Shown here: in pieces, positions 14,568 through 21,370 of the stretch
How the letters are laid out: each line of letters opens with the position of its first letter
How positions within the stretch are numbered: the stretch's first letter is position 1
From: Actinomycetes bacterium
Lineage (GTDB): Bacteria > Actinomycetota > Actinomycetes > Actinomycetales > Cellulomonadaceae
DNA length: 23,179 bases
Assembly (NCBI GenBank): GCA_023428465.1
Contig: JAEYXM010000010.1
Coordinates: 1-23,179 of the forward strand
Direction: 5' to 3'
Notes under the pieces: model-generated
Database searches by the model: none
What the model saw: only the letters and a program-made list of their open reading frames with translations
Told to the model about the DNA's origin: nothing
Position numbers and translations under genes: made by a program

Positions 14568-15838
14568 GGCGCCCCAAGAAGGCCGACGCAGCCGCGCCGA
14601 CGACGCCTGCGGCCGGCGACGGTCGCGCGACGCCCGCCGACGCCGAACGGGAGGTGGCAGCCGCCGCCGCGCGGGCCGGGGCCGGGCCCGGCAGCGTGCC
14701 GCCGTCGGTGCGGGCCGCGGCCGACTGGTCCTGGCGGATCCTGCTCATCGGTGCGCTCGTCGCGGTCGTCGTCGGGCTCATGGCCGTGTCCAAGGTGCTG
14801 TGGGTGCCGGTCGTCGTCGCCCTGCTCCTGACCGTGCTACTCAGCCCCCTCGTGACGTTCCTGGAGGACCGCGCCCGCTTCCCGCGTGGGGCCGCCGCCG
14901 CGACCGCGGTGCTCGGCCTCCTCGCCCTGGTCGCGGGGCTGGTCACGCTCGCGGGCCGCTCCATCGCGAAGGGCTTCGACGAGCTGTGGGTGCAGACGCA
15001 GGACGGCTTCGACGAGCTCCTGGAGTCGCTGGCCACCGGCCCGCTCGAGCTCGACCGCACCGAGATCGACGCCTACCTGGACCAGGCGGGCGACCAGCTC
15101 AGTGCCAACAGCAGCACGCTCGTCTCGGGTGCGCTCTCGGCCACCGTGACCGTCGGCCACGTGCTCGCCGGGGCGCTCGTGACCCTCTTCTGCCTGCTGT
15201 TCTTCCTCAAGGACGGCGCGCTGATCTGGGCATGGATCGTGCGGCTGCTGCCCGCGCGGAACCGGGAGCGGGTCTACGAGGCCTCGCGCCGTGGGCTCAT
15301 CACGCTCACCGCGTTCACGCGCACGCAGGTCCTCGTGGCGCTCATCGACGCGGTGGGCATCGGCGTCGGCGCGGCGATCCTGGGCATCCCGCTCGCCCTT
15401 CCCCTCGCCGTCCTCGTCTTCCTAGCAAGCTTCATCCCGTTCGTCGGCGCCATCGCGACGGGCGTCATCGCCGTGCTCGTGGCGCTCGTCGACCAGGGGC
15501 CCACGACGGCGCTCATCATGTTGGCCATCGTCCTGGCGGTGCAGCAGGTCGAGAGCCACGTGCTCCAGCCGCTGCTCCTCGGCCACGCGGTGTCCCTGCA
15601 CCCCGTCGCGGTGCTGCTGACCGTTGCCGCGGGCTCGCTCGCCGCCGGCATCGTCGGTGCTCTGCTCGCCGTGCCGTTCGTCGCGACGCTCAACACCGTG
15701 CTGCTCTACCTGCACGGCCGCGACAAGTTCCCCCAGCTGGGGAAGAACCCCGAGGGGTTGCACCGGTGGCTGCGCCAACTCGACGGGCCGCCCGGCGACT
15801 CCGCCGTCGTGGACGAGCACCAGGAGACCACGGCGTGA
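14564..15838 (+). CDS. AI-2E family (TqsA/PerM-like) transporter
   Basis: This 424-residue protein has a hydrophilic, Ala/Pro-rich N-terminus of about 60 residues and about eight membrane segments in the family pattern: a pair (ILLIGALVAVVVGLMAVSKV, VVVALLLTVLLSPLVTF), one further segment, an amphipathic region (about 150-190), and a C-terminal group containing LAVLVFLASFIPFVGAIATG and the HVLQPLLLGHAVSLHP signature. Family members have been linked to export of autoinducer-2 or to ion/proton exchange, so a substrate is not assigned. The ATG overlaps the metB stop and its own stop overlaps the ilvA start (GTGA), so it is translationally coupled between two 2-oxobutanoate-linked enzymes. Confidence 0.92.
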   Translation: MRRPKKADAAAPTTPAAGDGRATPADAEREVAAAAARAGAGPGSVPPSVRAAADWSWRILLIGALVAVVVGLMAVSKVLWVPVVVALLLTVLLSPLVTFLEDRARFPRGAAAATAVLGLLALVAGLVTLAGRSIAKGFDELWVQTQDGFDELLESLATGPLELDRTEIDAYLDQAGDQLSANSSTLVSGALSATVTVGHVLAGALVTLFCLLFFLKDGALIWAWIVRLLPARNRERVYEASRRGLITLTAFTRTQVLVALIDAVGIGVGAAILGIPLALPLAVLVFLASFIPFVGAIATGVIAVLVALVDQGPTTALIMLAIVLAVQQVESHVLQPLLLGHAVSLHPVAVLLTVAAGSLAAGIVGALLAVPFVATLNTVLLYLHGRDKFPQLGKNPEGLHRWLRQLDGPPGDSAVVDEHQETTA

Positions 15839-17061
15839 CCTCCGCCGCCGGGCGCGGGTCGGGGCTGCCGGTCACCCGGGCCGACGTCGAGGCGGCTGCG
15901 GAGGGCCTGCGCGGCGTCGTGCACCGCACGCCCGTCGTGGAGTCGACGGCGCTCTCGGCGCTGGCGGGCGGGCGCGTGGCCCTCAAGTGCGAGAACCTGC
16001 AGCGCGCCGGGTCGTTCAAGGTCCGCGGTGCCTACCTGCGGATGTCCCGGCTGTCCGATGCCGAGAAGGCGGCCGGTGTCGTCGCGGCCAGCGCCGGGAA
16101 CCACGCGCAGGGCGTGGCACTCGCGGCGCGCCTGCTCGGGATCCGGTCGACCGTCTTCATGCCCGCGGGCGCGGCACTGCCCAAGGTCGCGGCGACCAAG
16201 GAGTACGGGGCGAACGTCGTCCTGGGCGGCGCGACCGTCGACGAGGCGCTCGAGCTCGCGCGTGAGCGCGCCGCGGCGGACGGCTCGGTGCTCATCCACC
16301 CGTTCGACCACGCCGACGTCGTGGCCGGCCAGGGGACGGTGGGTCTGGAGATCCTCGAGCAGGTGCCGGACGTCCGCACGATCCTCGTGCCGACCGGCGG
16401 GGGCGGACTCGCCGCGGGCATCGCGACCGCGCTCGCGGGCACCGGCGTGAACGTCGTCGGTGTGCAGGCAGCGGGGGCAGCCGCCTGGCCCGGCTCGTTG
16501 GCGGACGGCCACCCGGTCCGCCTGGGCGCGATGTCGACGATGGCGGACGGGATCGCCGTCGGCTGCCCGGGCGAGGTGCCGTTCGCGGTGCTCTCCGCGC
16601 TGGGCACGCCCGTCGTCACCGTGTCCGAGGAGGAGCTGTCGCGGGCCCTGCTCGTCGTCGCGGAGCGCTCGAAGGTGCTCGTGGAGCCCTCGGGCGCAGC
16701 CGGTGTCGCCGCCCTGCTCGCGGGGGTCGAGGTTGCCACGCCGGCGGTGGCCGTGCTCTCCGGTGGGAACATCGACCCGCTCCTGCTGCTCCGCGTGGTG
16801 CGGCACGGCCTGGTCGCCGCGGGGCGCTACCTCCAGCTGCACGTCCGGCTCACCGACCGCCCCGGCGCGCTGGCCGAGCTCCTCGGCGCCCTCGCGGCGA
16901 GCGGGGGCAACGTCATGCACGTGAGCCACGTGCGCACGGCCGTCGACCTCGCCGTCGACGAGGTCGAGATCGAGGCGCAGGTCGAGACGCGCGGCCACGA
17001 CCACTGCCGCGAGGTGCTCGCGCACCTGCGGGACCTCGGTTACCGGGTCGCCGAGGGCTGA
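15835..17061 (+). CDS. ilvA: Threonine ammonia-lyase (threonine deaminase)
   Basis: This 408-residue PLP enzyme converts threonine to 2-oxobutanoate and ammonia, feeding isoleucine synthesis. Fold-type II features: PLP lysine K62 in GSFKVRGAY, SAGNHAQGVA, the phosphate loop PTGGGGLAAG, and VEPSGAAG. A C-terminal ACT-like domain (about 325-400, VRLTDRPGALAELLGALAA) suggests allosteric control, but there is one such domain rather than the pair in long E. coli-type IlvA. The GTG at 15835 follows AGGAGA and overlaps the transporter stop. Its last codons and stop lie inside a 19-bp tandem duplication. A catabolic or a biosynthetic role is possible. Confidence 0.94.
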   Translation: MTSAAGRGSGLPVTRADVEAAAEGLRGVVHRTPVVESTALSALAGGRVALKCENLQRAGSFKVRGAYLRMSRLSDAEKAAGVVAASAGNHAQGVALAARLLGIRSTVFMPAGAALPKVAATKEYGANVVLGGATVDEALELARERAAADGSVLIHPFDHADVVAGQGTVGLEILEQVPDVRTILVPTGGGGLAAGIATALAGTGVNVVGVQAAGAAAWPGSLADGHPVRLGAMSTMADGIAVGCPGEVPFAVLSALGTPVVTVSEEELSRALLVVAERSKVLVEPSGAAGVAALLAGVEVATPAVAVLSGGNIDPLLLLRVVRHGLVAAGRYLQLHVRLTDRPGALAELLGALAASGGNVMHVSHVRTAVDLAVDEVEIEAQVETRGHDHCREVLAHLRDLGYRVAEG

Positions 17062-17081
17062 TCGGGTCGCCGAGGGCTGAT
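17044..17081. repeat. Perfect 19-bp tandem duplication over the ilvA stop codon
   Basis: A 19-bp unit beginning CGGGTCGCCGAGG occupies 17044-17062 and repeats exactly at 17063-17081, followed by three more matching bases. The first copy encodes the last ilvA codons and the TGA; the second duplicates them in the 3' untranslated region. Since 19 is not a multiple of three, it looks like a slippage event tolerated because it falls after the stop. Confidence 0.9.
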
Positions 17082-17082
17082 C

Positions 17083-17114
17083 GGCCGGCCCGGACGCGCA
17101 GGTCAGGGCCGGCC
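17083..17114. terminator. Hairpin between convergent ilvA and greA
   Basis: GGCCGGCCC (17083-17091) pairs perfectly with GGGCCGGCC (17106-17114) around a 14-nt loop. It sits 21 nt after the ilvA stop and 35 nt beyond the greA stop on the other strand, the position expected for a shared terminator. There is no T tract on either strand. Confidence 0.5.
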
Positions 17115-17149
17115 CCCGTCCGACGACTGCAGGCTGGTGACGGCCCGCG

Positions 17150-17638
17150 TCAGGGCTGGAAGGGCTTGGCCTCGTGGATGACGACCTCGATGGTCGCGCC
17201 GCTCGGCGTCTCGTAGGACGTCGTCTCCCCGGCCGAGTGGCCGATGATCGCCGCGCCGAGCGGGGACTTCTCGCTGTAGACGTCGAGGTCCGTGCCCTCG
17301 GCGACCTCGCGGGAGCCCACGAGGAACGTCATGCGGTCGCCCGCGACGCTCGCGGTGACGACCATGCCGGGCTCGACCACGCCGTCGTCCGCCGGCGCCT
17401 CGCCCACGACCGCGTTGCGCAGCAGGTCCTCGAGCTGGCGGATGCGCGCCTCCTGCTTGGCCTGCTCCTCGCGCGCCGCGTGGTAACCGCCGTTCTCCTT
17501 GAGGTCGCCCTCCTGGCGGGCGGCCTCGATCTTCTCGGCGATCTCCTGACGGGCGACCGTCTTGAGGTGCTCGAGCTCCGCCGACCTGCGGTCGTAGGCC
17601 TCCTGGGTGAGCCAGGTGACAGCAGTCGCATCGGTCAC
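17150..17638 (-). CDS. greA: Transcription elongation factor GreA
   Basis: This 162-residue factor stimulates RNA cleavage by backtracked RNA polymerase. The N-terminal coiled coil (about 10-80) includes ELEHLKTVARQEIAEKI, the diagnostic ARQEGDLKENGGYHAA and the loop acidic residues that act at the polymerase active site. The C-terminal FKBP-like domain (about 88-160) contains YSEKSPLGAAIIGHSAG. Length matches the family. The GTG at 17638 has GAGGAGC upstream on the minus strand. It is downstream of the DUF4307 gene with a 131-bp gap holding a possible own promoter. Confidence 0.96.
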   Translation of the reverse strand: MTDATAVTWLTQEAYDRRSAELEHLKTVARQEIAEKIEAARQEGDLKENGGYHAAREEQAKQEARIRQLEDLLRNAVVGEAPADDGVVEPGMVVTASVAGDRMTFLVGSREVAEGTDLDVYSEKSPLGAAIIGHSAGETTSYETPSGATIEVVIHEAKPFQP

Positions 17639-17750
17639 GGCGTGCTCCTCTCGGGGTCGTGCAGGTGCTGCTCAGCAGCTTGTCTCGTGGGGGTGCCTCG
17701 GGTCGGTCACGCCGGGGGCGCTGGGACGTCGACCGGGCGGGTAAACGCCC

Positions 17751-17756
17751 ATGATA
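17751..17756 (-). promoter_or_regulatory. Candidate -10 element (TATCAT) for greA
   Basis: On the minus strand TATCAT (17756 to 17751) fits TANNNT well and lies in a locally A/T-richer patch that stands out from its surroundings. It would give a leader of about 105 nt to the greA GTG. A clear -35 is lacking. Confidence 0.4.
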
Positions 17757-17769
17757 CCAAAGGGGCCTC

Positions 17770-18204
17770 TCAGTCCCCGCCGGACGGCTCGCCCGATCCT
17801 TCATCCTCCGGCACCCAGCAGGAGTCGACGACGCCGGTGACCGCCGGCTCGGACGTGCGCACCGTCGTCGTGCGGCGCACCGTCCCGTCCGACGACGGCG
17901 GCACCTCGACGACCACGACCCCCACCTGCGCGTGCGAGGTGTTCAGGGCCTCGACCCGGCACTCGACCGTCATCGACGGGTCCAGGCGCGTCACGTCGTA
18001 GGTCACCTCGACCGACTCCGCGCCGTCGATCCGGAAGCCCACCGGGCTCCAGTGCACGGGCGTCTGCGCCGCGCCCAGCCCGAGCCAGACCACCACCGCG
18101 ACCCCGAGCACGCCCAGCGCGACGAGCGCGGCGACCGTCCGACGGCGTCGGCGCGGGTCCGGCGCAGGCCCGTAACGACCCGGCGGAAGGGCTGTGGCGG
18201 TCAT
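17770..18204 (-). CDS. DUF4307 single-pass membrane protein
   Basis: This 144-residue protein has a short basic, proline-rich cytoplasmic tail (PDPRRRRRTVAA), one membrane helix (about 23-45, VAALVALGVLGVAVVVWLGL), and an extracytoplasmic domain of about 95 residues with two cysteines (in TVECRVEAL and DSCWVPED) that could form a disulfide. The pattern and the position between greA and mca match the DUF4307 family of actinobacteria, whose function is unknown. The ATG at 18204 has AAGGAG upstream. It is divergent from mca across 129 bp that contain a perfect 14-bp palindrome. Confidence 0.85.
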   Translation of the reverse strand: MTATALPPGRYGPAPDPRRRRRTVAALVALGVLGVAVVVWLGLGAAQTPVHWSPVGFRIDGAESVEVTYDVTRLDPSMTVECRVEALNTSHAQVGVVVVEVPPSSDGTVRRTTTVRTSEPAVTGVVDSCWVPEDEGSGEPSGGD

Positions 18205-18270
18205 CGGGCTCCTTCCACGTCGGTCGGATAGGTGATGATGGGGCCCGGGACCAGCCTGCCACCTCGCCGG

Positions 18271-18300
18271 GCACCGCGCGGTGCGCGCGCGCAGCGGTGC
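18271..18300. promoter_or_regulatory. 14-bp palindrome plus extra half-site between DUF4307 and mca
   Basis: GCACCGCGCGGTGC (18271-18284) is a perfect palindrome. Its right half GCGGTGC (18278-18284) recurs at 18294-18300, so there are three half-sites within 30 bp. Between them lies an alternating purine/pyrimidine run (18281-18293). Placement between divergent genes, 34 nt upstream of the mca start, fits an operator, but no bound regulator is known and GC content raises the chance background. Confidence 0.4.
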
Positions 18301-18333
18301 GACCAGTGGCGGCATGACGAGTCGGAGGTGCGG

Positions 18334-19236
18334 GTGGGCGACGTGCGGCAGGACGGCACAGGGCTGCGGCTGATGGCCGTGCACGCCCATCCGGACGACG
18401 AGTCCAGCAAGGGTGCGGCGACGACCGCCCGCTACGCGGCGATGGGTGTGGACGTCCTCGTCGTCACGTGCACCGGGGGCGAGCGGGGCAGCATCCTCAA
18501 CGCGTCCTACGGTGAGGCGCCGTCGTCGCCCGAGGCCATGGCGCTCGTCCGGCGTGACGAGATGGCCGCGGCCGCGCGGGCGCTCGGCGTCCGGCACACG
18601 TGGTTGGGCTTCGTGGACTCCGGGCTCCCGGAGGGTGACCCCAAGCCGCCGCTGCCCGACGGGTGCTTCGCGCTCGTCCCGCTCGAGGAGGCCGCGGCCC
18701 CCCTGGTGCGACTGGTGCGCGACTTCCGTCCGCACGTCATGACGACGTACGACCCTTCGGGCGGCTACCCGCACCCGGACCACATCATGTGCCACCGCGT
18801 CGCGTACGAGGCGTTCCATGCGGCGGGTGACCCGGAGCGTTACCGCGGGCAGGGCGAGCCGTGGCGGCCGCACAAGCTGTACTACAACCACGACTTCTCG
18901 CTGCGGAAGATCCGCACCATCCACGAGGCGATGGTCGCGGCGGGCCTCGAGTCGCCGTACGGAGACTGGATCGAGTCGCGCGAGATGCGCGAGATCCCCG
19001 AGCGCGAGGTGACGACGCGCGTGCCCTGCGCCGACCACTTCGACGCGCGGGACGCCGCGCTCCTCGCGCACGGCACGCAGATCGACCCGGACGGGTTCTT
19101 CTTCGCCGTGCCGCGCGAGCTGGAGGCGCGCGTGTGGCCGGTCGAGGAGTACGAGCTCGCGCACAGCCACGTGCCGTTCCACCTGCCCGAGGACGACCTG
19201 TTCGCGGGCATCCACGCGGAGGACGACGAACGATGA
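18334..19236 (+). CDS. mca: Mycothiol S-conjugate amidase
   Basis: This 300-residue zinc amidase cleaves mycothiol S-conjugates to a mercapturic acid for export and GlcN-Ins for recycling. The LmbE/MshB-fold motif AHPDDE gives metal ligands H19 and D22 and probable base D21; GGYPHPDHIMCHR carries the later metal His. The long segments LRLMAVHAHPDDESSKG and KLYYNHDFS favour Mca over the deacetylase MshB. Starts at 18328, 18334 and 18343 (all GTG) are in frame. I chose 18334 because GGAGG lies 5 nt upstream and the resulting length is near that of known Mca proteins. The stop overlaps the next gene (ATGA). Confidence 0.94.
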   Translation: MGDVRQDGTGLRLMAVHAHPDDESSKGAATTARYAAMGVDVLVVTCTGGERGSILNASYGEAPSSPEAMALVRRDEMAAAARALGVRHTWLGFVDSGLPEGDPKPPLPDGCFALVPLEEAAAPLVRLVRDFRPHVMTTYDPSGGYPHPDHIMCHRVAYEAFHAAGDPERYRGQGEPWRPHKLYYNHDFSLRKIRTIHEAMVAAGLESPYGDWIESREMREIPEREVTTRVPCADHFDARDAALLAHGTQIDPDGFFFAVPRELEARVWPVEEYELAHSHVPFHLPEDDLFAGIHAEDDER

Positions 19237-19559
19237 GCGCGACCCTGGCCGCCGGCCTGCTGGCGCAGTCCGTGCTGGAGCAGTCGGTTCTGGCGCAGTC
19301 CGTCGTCGCGACGGCTGCCGAGGGGGAGGAGGCCTGGACCCCCGGTGTGCTCGGGTTCCTGGTCACCCTGGGGCTCGTCGTGGCGTGCATCCCGATCTTC
19401 CGGTCCATGACCGGCAAGATCCGCGGTGTGCAGCACCGGGGCATCGAGGGCAGCGCCGGCGAGGTCGCCGAGGTCGCCGACGGCACCGACGGAGAGAACC
19501 CTCCCGGTGAACGCGTGCCCGACAAGCCGGAGTCCGGCGAGCGGGAGCCCGACGCCTGA
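19233..19559 (+). CDS. Small membrane protein of unknown function in the mca operon
   Basis: This 108-residue protein has an N-terminal stretch with a 5-residue repeat (LAQSV-LEQSV-LAQSV, about residues 10-24), one membrane helix (about 40-60, GVLGFLVTLGLVVACIPIF), then a basic patch (RSMTGKIRGVQHRG) and an acidic, disordered C-terminal tail. I do not recognise a characterised family. A small protein also follows mca in M. tuberculosis (Rv1083, recalled synteny), so linkage to mca may be conserved. Its start overlaps the mca stop (ATGA) and its stop overlaps the nitrilase start (TGATG), so all three genes are translationally coupled. Confidence 0.82.
   Translation: MSATLAAGLLAQSVLEQSVLAQSVVATAAEGEEAWTPGVLGFLVTLGLVVACIPIFRSMTGKIRGVQHRGIEGSAGEVAEVADGTDGENPPGERVPDKPESGEREPDA
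19260..19304. repeat. Three 15-bp tandem repeats in the small membrane protein gene
   Basis: Units at 19260-19274, 19275-19289 and 19290-19304 share the pattern CTGGCGCAGTCCGT plus one variable base, with a few substitutions in the middle copy. They code LAQSV, LEQSV and LAQSV. The frame is kept, so copy number could vary without truncation. Confidence 0.85.
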
Positions 19560-20401
19560 TGCGCGTCCACGCCGTCGCGCTGGCCTCGACGCCCGACGCG
19601 GAGGCGAACCTCGCGCTCGCACTCGCGGCGGTGCGCGCGGCGGCCGACGACGGCGCGGCGCTCGTCGTGCTCCCCGAGTACGCGCGGGCGTTCGACCCGC
19701 GCGGGGTGGGCCGCGCCCAGGCGGAGCCCCTCGACGTCGGCTTCGTCCCGGCGCTGCAGGCGGCGGCCCGCGAGCACGGCGTCGCGGTCGTGGCAGGGAC
19801 GGTCGCGCCCGACGGCGCGCTGGCCGCGAACGTCGTCGTCGCGGTCGACGCGGCCGGCGAGCTGGTCGGCGCCTACCGCAAGGTGCACCTGTACGACGCG
19901 TTCGGCCACCGCGAGTCGGAGCGGCTCGTCGCGGGCGACGCCGACGCGGCGCCGGTGGTCGTCACCCTGGGCCAGGACGCGGGCGGGGACGTGGACGGGG
20001 ACGCTGGCGGCCTGCGGGTCGGCGTCCTGACCTGCTACGACCTGCGCTTCCCCGAGTCGGCGCGCCGCTGCGTCGACGCCGGCGCGGACGTCCTCGTGGT
20101 GCCCGCGGCGTGGGCCACCGGGTCGCACAAGGAGGAGCACTGGCGCACGCTCCTGCGCGCGCGGGCGATCGAGAACACCTGTTACGTCATCGGCGCCGCG
20201 CAGCAGGGCCGGGGTGTCACCGGGAGCTCGACGGTGATCGACCCCGACGGCGTCGTGCTCGCCGAGGCGGGTGGGCCACCCGGGGGCGGGCCGTCGGCGG
20301 CCGTCGCCGAGGTGTCGGCCGACGTCGTGGCGTCCGTGCGCGAGCGGAACCCCTCCCTGGTGAACCGGCGGTACGCCGTCGTCCCGCTGCCGGGAGCCTG
20401 A
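19559..20401 (+). CDS. Carbon-nitrogen hydrolase (nitrilase superfamily amidase)
   Basis: This 280-residue enzyme belongs to the nitrilase superfamily, which hydrolyses C-N bonds of small amides. The Glu-Lys-Cys triad is E40 in VVLPEYAR, K108 in YRKVHLYD and C159 in LTCYDLRFPE; the second Glu follows in SHKEEHW. The motif set resembles the Nit1/omega-amidase branch (deaminated-glutathione amidase and relatives). A Gly/Asp-rich insert (about 139-151) precedes the Cys strand. The ATG at 19559 overlaps the stop of the small membrane protein, and the gene is third in the mca operon, so a substrate connected with mycothiol breakdown or repair is an attractive but untested idea. Confidence 0.92.
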   Translation: MRVHAVALASTPDAEANLALALAAVRAAADDGAALVVLPEYARAFDPRGVGRAQAEPLDVGFVPALQAAAREHGVAVVAGTVAPDGALAANVVVAVDAAGELVGAYRKVHLYDAFGHRESERLVAGDADAAPVVVTLGQDAGGDVDGDAGGLRVGVLTCYDLRFPESARRCVDAGADVLVVPAAWATGSHKEEHWRTLLRARAIENTCYVIGAAQQGRGVTGSSTVIDPDGVVLAEAGGPPGGGPSAAVAEVSADVVASVRERNPSLVNRRYAVVPLPGA

Positions 20402-20460
20402 CCGGCAGGCGGCGAGCGTCCGCTGGAGGAGCCGTCGCGTCCACCCAGTGGTCACGGACG

Positions 20461-20489
20461 TTGAAGCGGCCTGGGGGTCCGCGTAGGGT
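20461..20489 (+). promoter_or_regulatory. Promoter of the thiamine-uptake operon
   Basis: TTGAAG (20461-20466) and TAGGGT (20484-20489) are separated by exactly 17 nt, the best -35/-10 pair in the window. Transcription would begin near 20496, about 10 nt before the riboswitch aptamer, as expected. Confidence 0.65.
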
Positions 20490-20504
20490 CGGGCCCGCAC
20501 ACAA

Positions 20505-20609
20505 GCCCCCGGGGAGCGCGCGGACGCGCTGAGAGGGTGGTCGGACCGCAAGGTCGAGCCACCGACCCGTGGAACCTGATCCGGTTCATGCCGGCGTAGG
20601 GAGCAGGGC
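20505..20609 (+). ncRNA. TPP (THI-box) riboswitch
   Basis: The aptamer shows the conserved CTGAGA (20529-20534) that recognises the pyrimidine ring, and the pyrophosphate-binding strand with GGAACCTGATCCGG, ATGCCGGCG and GTAGGGA (20571-20602). A variable extra hairpin with arms GGTGG and CCACC lies between them (about 20536-20564). GCCC (20505-20508) can pair with GGGC (20606-20609) to close P1. It precedes ykoF, ykoE and ykoD, so thiamine pyrophosphate should switch thiamine-uptake genes off. Confidence 0.95.
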
Positions 20610-20616
20610 AAGGGCA

Positions 20617-20651
20617 CCGCCGGCGACGGCGGGGCCGGTCTCGTCACCGGC
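20617..20651 (+). promoter_or_regulatory. Possible riboswitch expression-platform hairpins
   Basis: Two small perfect hairpins follow the aptamer: CCGCCG (20617-20622) with CGGCGG (20627-20632), and GCCGGT (20634-20639) with ACCGGC (20646-20651). The ykoF ribosome site (AGGAGG, 20687-20692) lies about 36 nt further on. I see no anti-Shine-Dalgarno CCTCC and no T tract, so whether control acts on translation or on termination is not clear. Confidence 0.4.
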
Positions 20652-20698
20652 ATGCCCGCACGCGCCCCGGGGGTCCGCGATCCCGCAGGAGGCACGCC

Positions 20699-21370
20699 AT
20701 GTCCACGTCCACGTCCACGTCCCGCACCGTCCCCGTCCGGCCGCCGCAGGCCGGCCCCGACGCCGCCACCGTTCCCGACCACGTCCGGCTGGGCGTCGGC
20801 GCCCGCTTCACGCTCACGCCGGCGGCCGACGACGTCGTCCCCGTGATCCTCGGGGCGCTCGCCGTCGCCGGGCTCGCCGCGCCGGGGGTGCACGTGCGCA
20901 CCGACGACGTGTCCACCCTGCTGCGGGGCTCCGAGCAGGATGTCGCGACCTACCTCGAGGCGGCCGTGCGCGCCGCGGTCGAGCGGACGCCGTCGGGGCA
21001 CGTGACGGCCACGCTCGCGTTCTCGCGCGGGTGCCCCGGCGAGGTCGGCTGCGACCTGGCGCCCGACGCCCTCGTCGAGGTGGCGCCGGTGCACCTCGAG
21101 GCCTCCGGGCTGCCGGCGGCGGCCCACTGGGCCCTGTACCCGCTGGGCACGCCCGACGTGATGGCGCCGATCGCGCGCGCCGTGGAGACCGCGCAGGCCG
21201 CGGGCACCTGGGGCGGCGCCGAGCACTTCGCTACGCGGCTCGAGGGTGACCTCGCGGACGTCCTGGGCACGGTCGTCGACACGTGGGCGCAGGCGGGCGC
21301 GAGGGTCGCGCACGTCGCCGCGCACGCCACCGTGAGCGTCGGCAGCCCGAGCCGCGGGGGTGCCCGATGA
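20699..21370 (+). CDS. ykoF: YkoF-family thiamine/HMP-binding protein
   Basis: This 223-residue protein matches the YkoF family, which has two ferredoxin-like repeats and in Bacillus subtilis binds thiamine or its hydroxymethylpyrimidine part in the cytoplasm. Visible repeats begin at about residue 30 (RLGVGARFTLTPAADDVVPVILGAL) and about residue 100 (HVTATLAFSRGCPGE). There is no signal peptide. The first codons contain three TCCACG hexamers (20702-20719) coding the Ser-Thr run. The ATG at 20699 follows AGGAGG. It is the first gene behind the TPP riboswitch, and its stop overlaps ykoE (ATGA). Confidence 0.9.
   Translation: MSTSTSTSRTVPVRPPQAGPDAATVPDHVRLGVGARFTLTPAADDVVPVILGALAVAGLAAPGVHVRTDDVSTLLRGSEQDVATYLEAAVRAAVERTPSGHVTATLAFSRGCPGEVGCDLAPDALVEVAPVHLEASGLPAAAHWALYPLGTPDVMAPIARAVETAQAAGTWGGAEHFATRLEGDLADVLGTVVDTWAQAGARVAHVAAHATVSVGSPSRGGAR
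20702..20719. repeat. Hexamer microsatellite at the ykoF 5' end
   Basis: TCCACG is repeated three times end to end (20702-20719) directly after the ATG, coding an alternating Ser/Thr tail. Copy changes would keep the frame, but the repeat lies in the ribosome-binding window and could alter translation initiation. Confidence 0.8.

Noticed and set aside
18232..18333. Longer N-terminus for mca
   Set aside because: It would run through the palindrome in the divergent promoter region and add about 34 residues absent from known Mca proteins; the GTG at 18334 has a properly spaced GGAGG.
18785..21325. An 846-codon minus-strand frame opposite mca, the nitrilase and ykoF
   Set aside because: It crosses several real genes and the TPP riboswitch, with no recognisable protein features.
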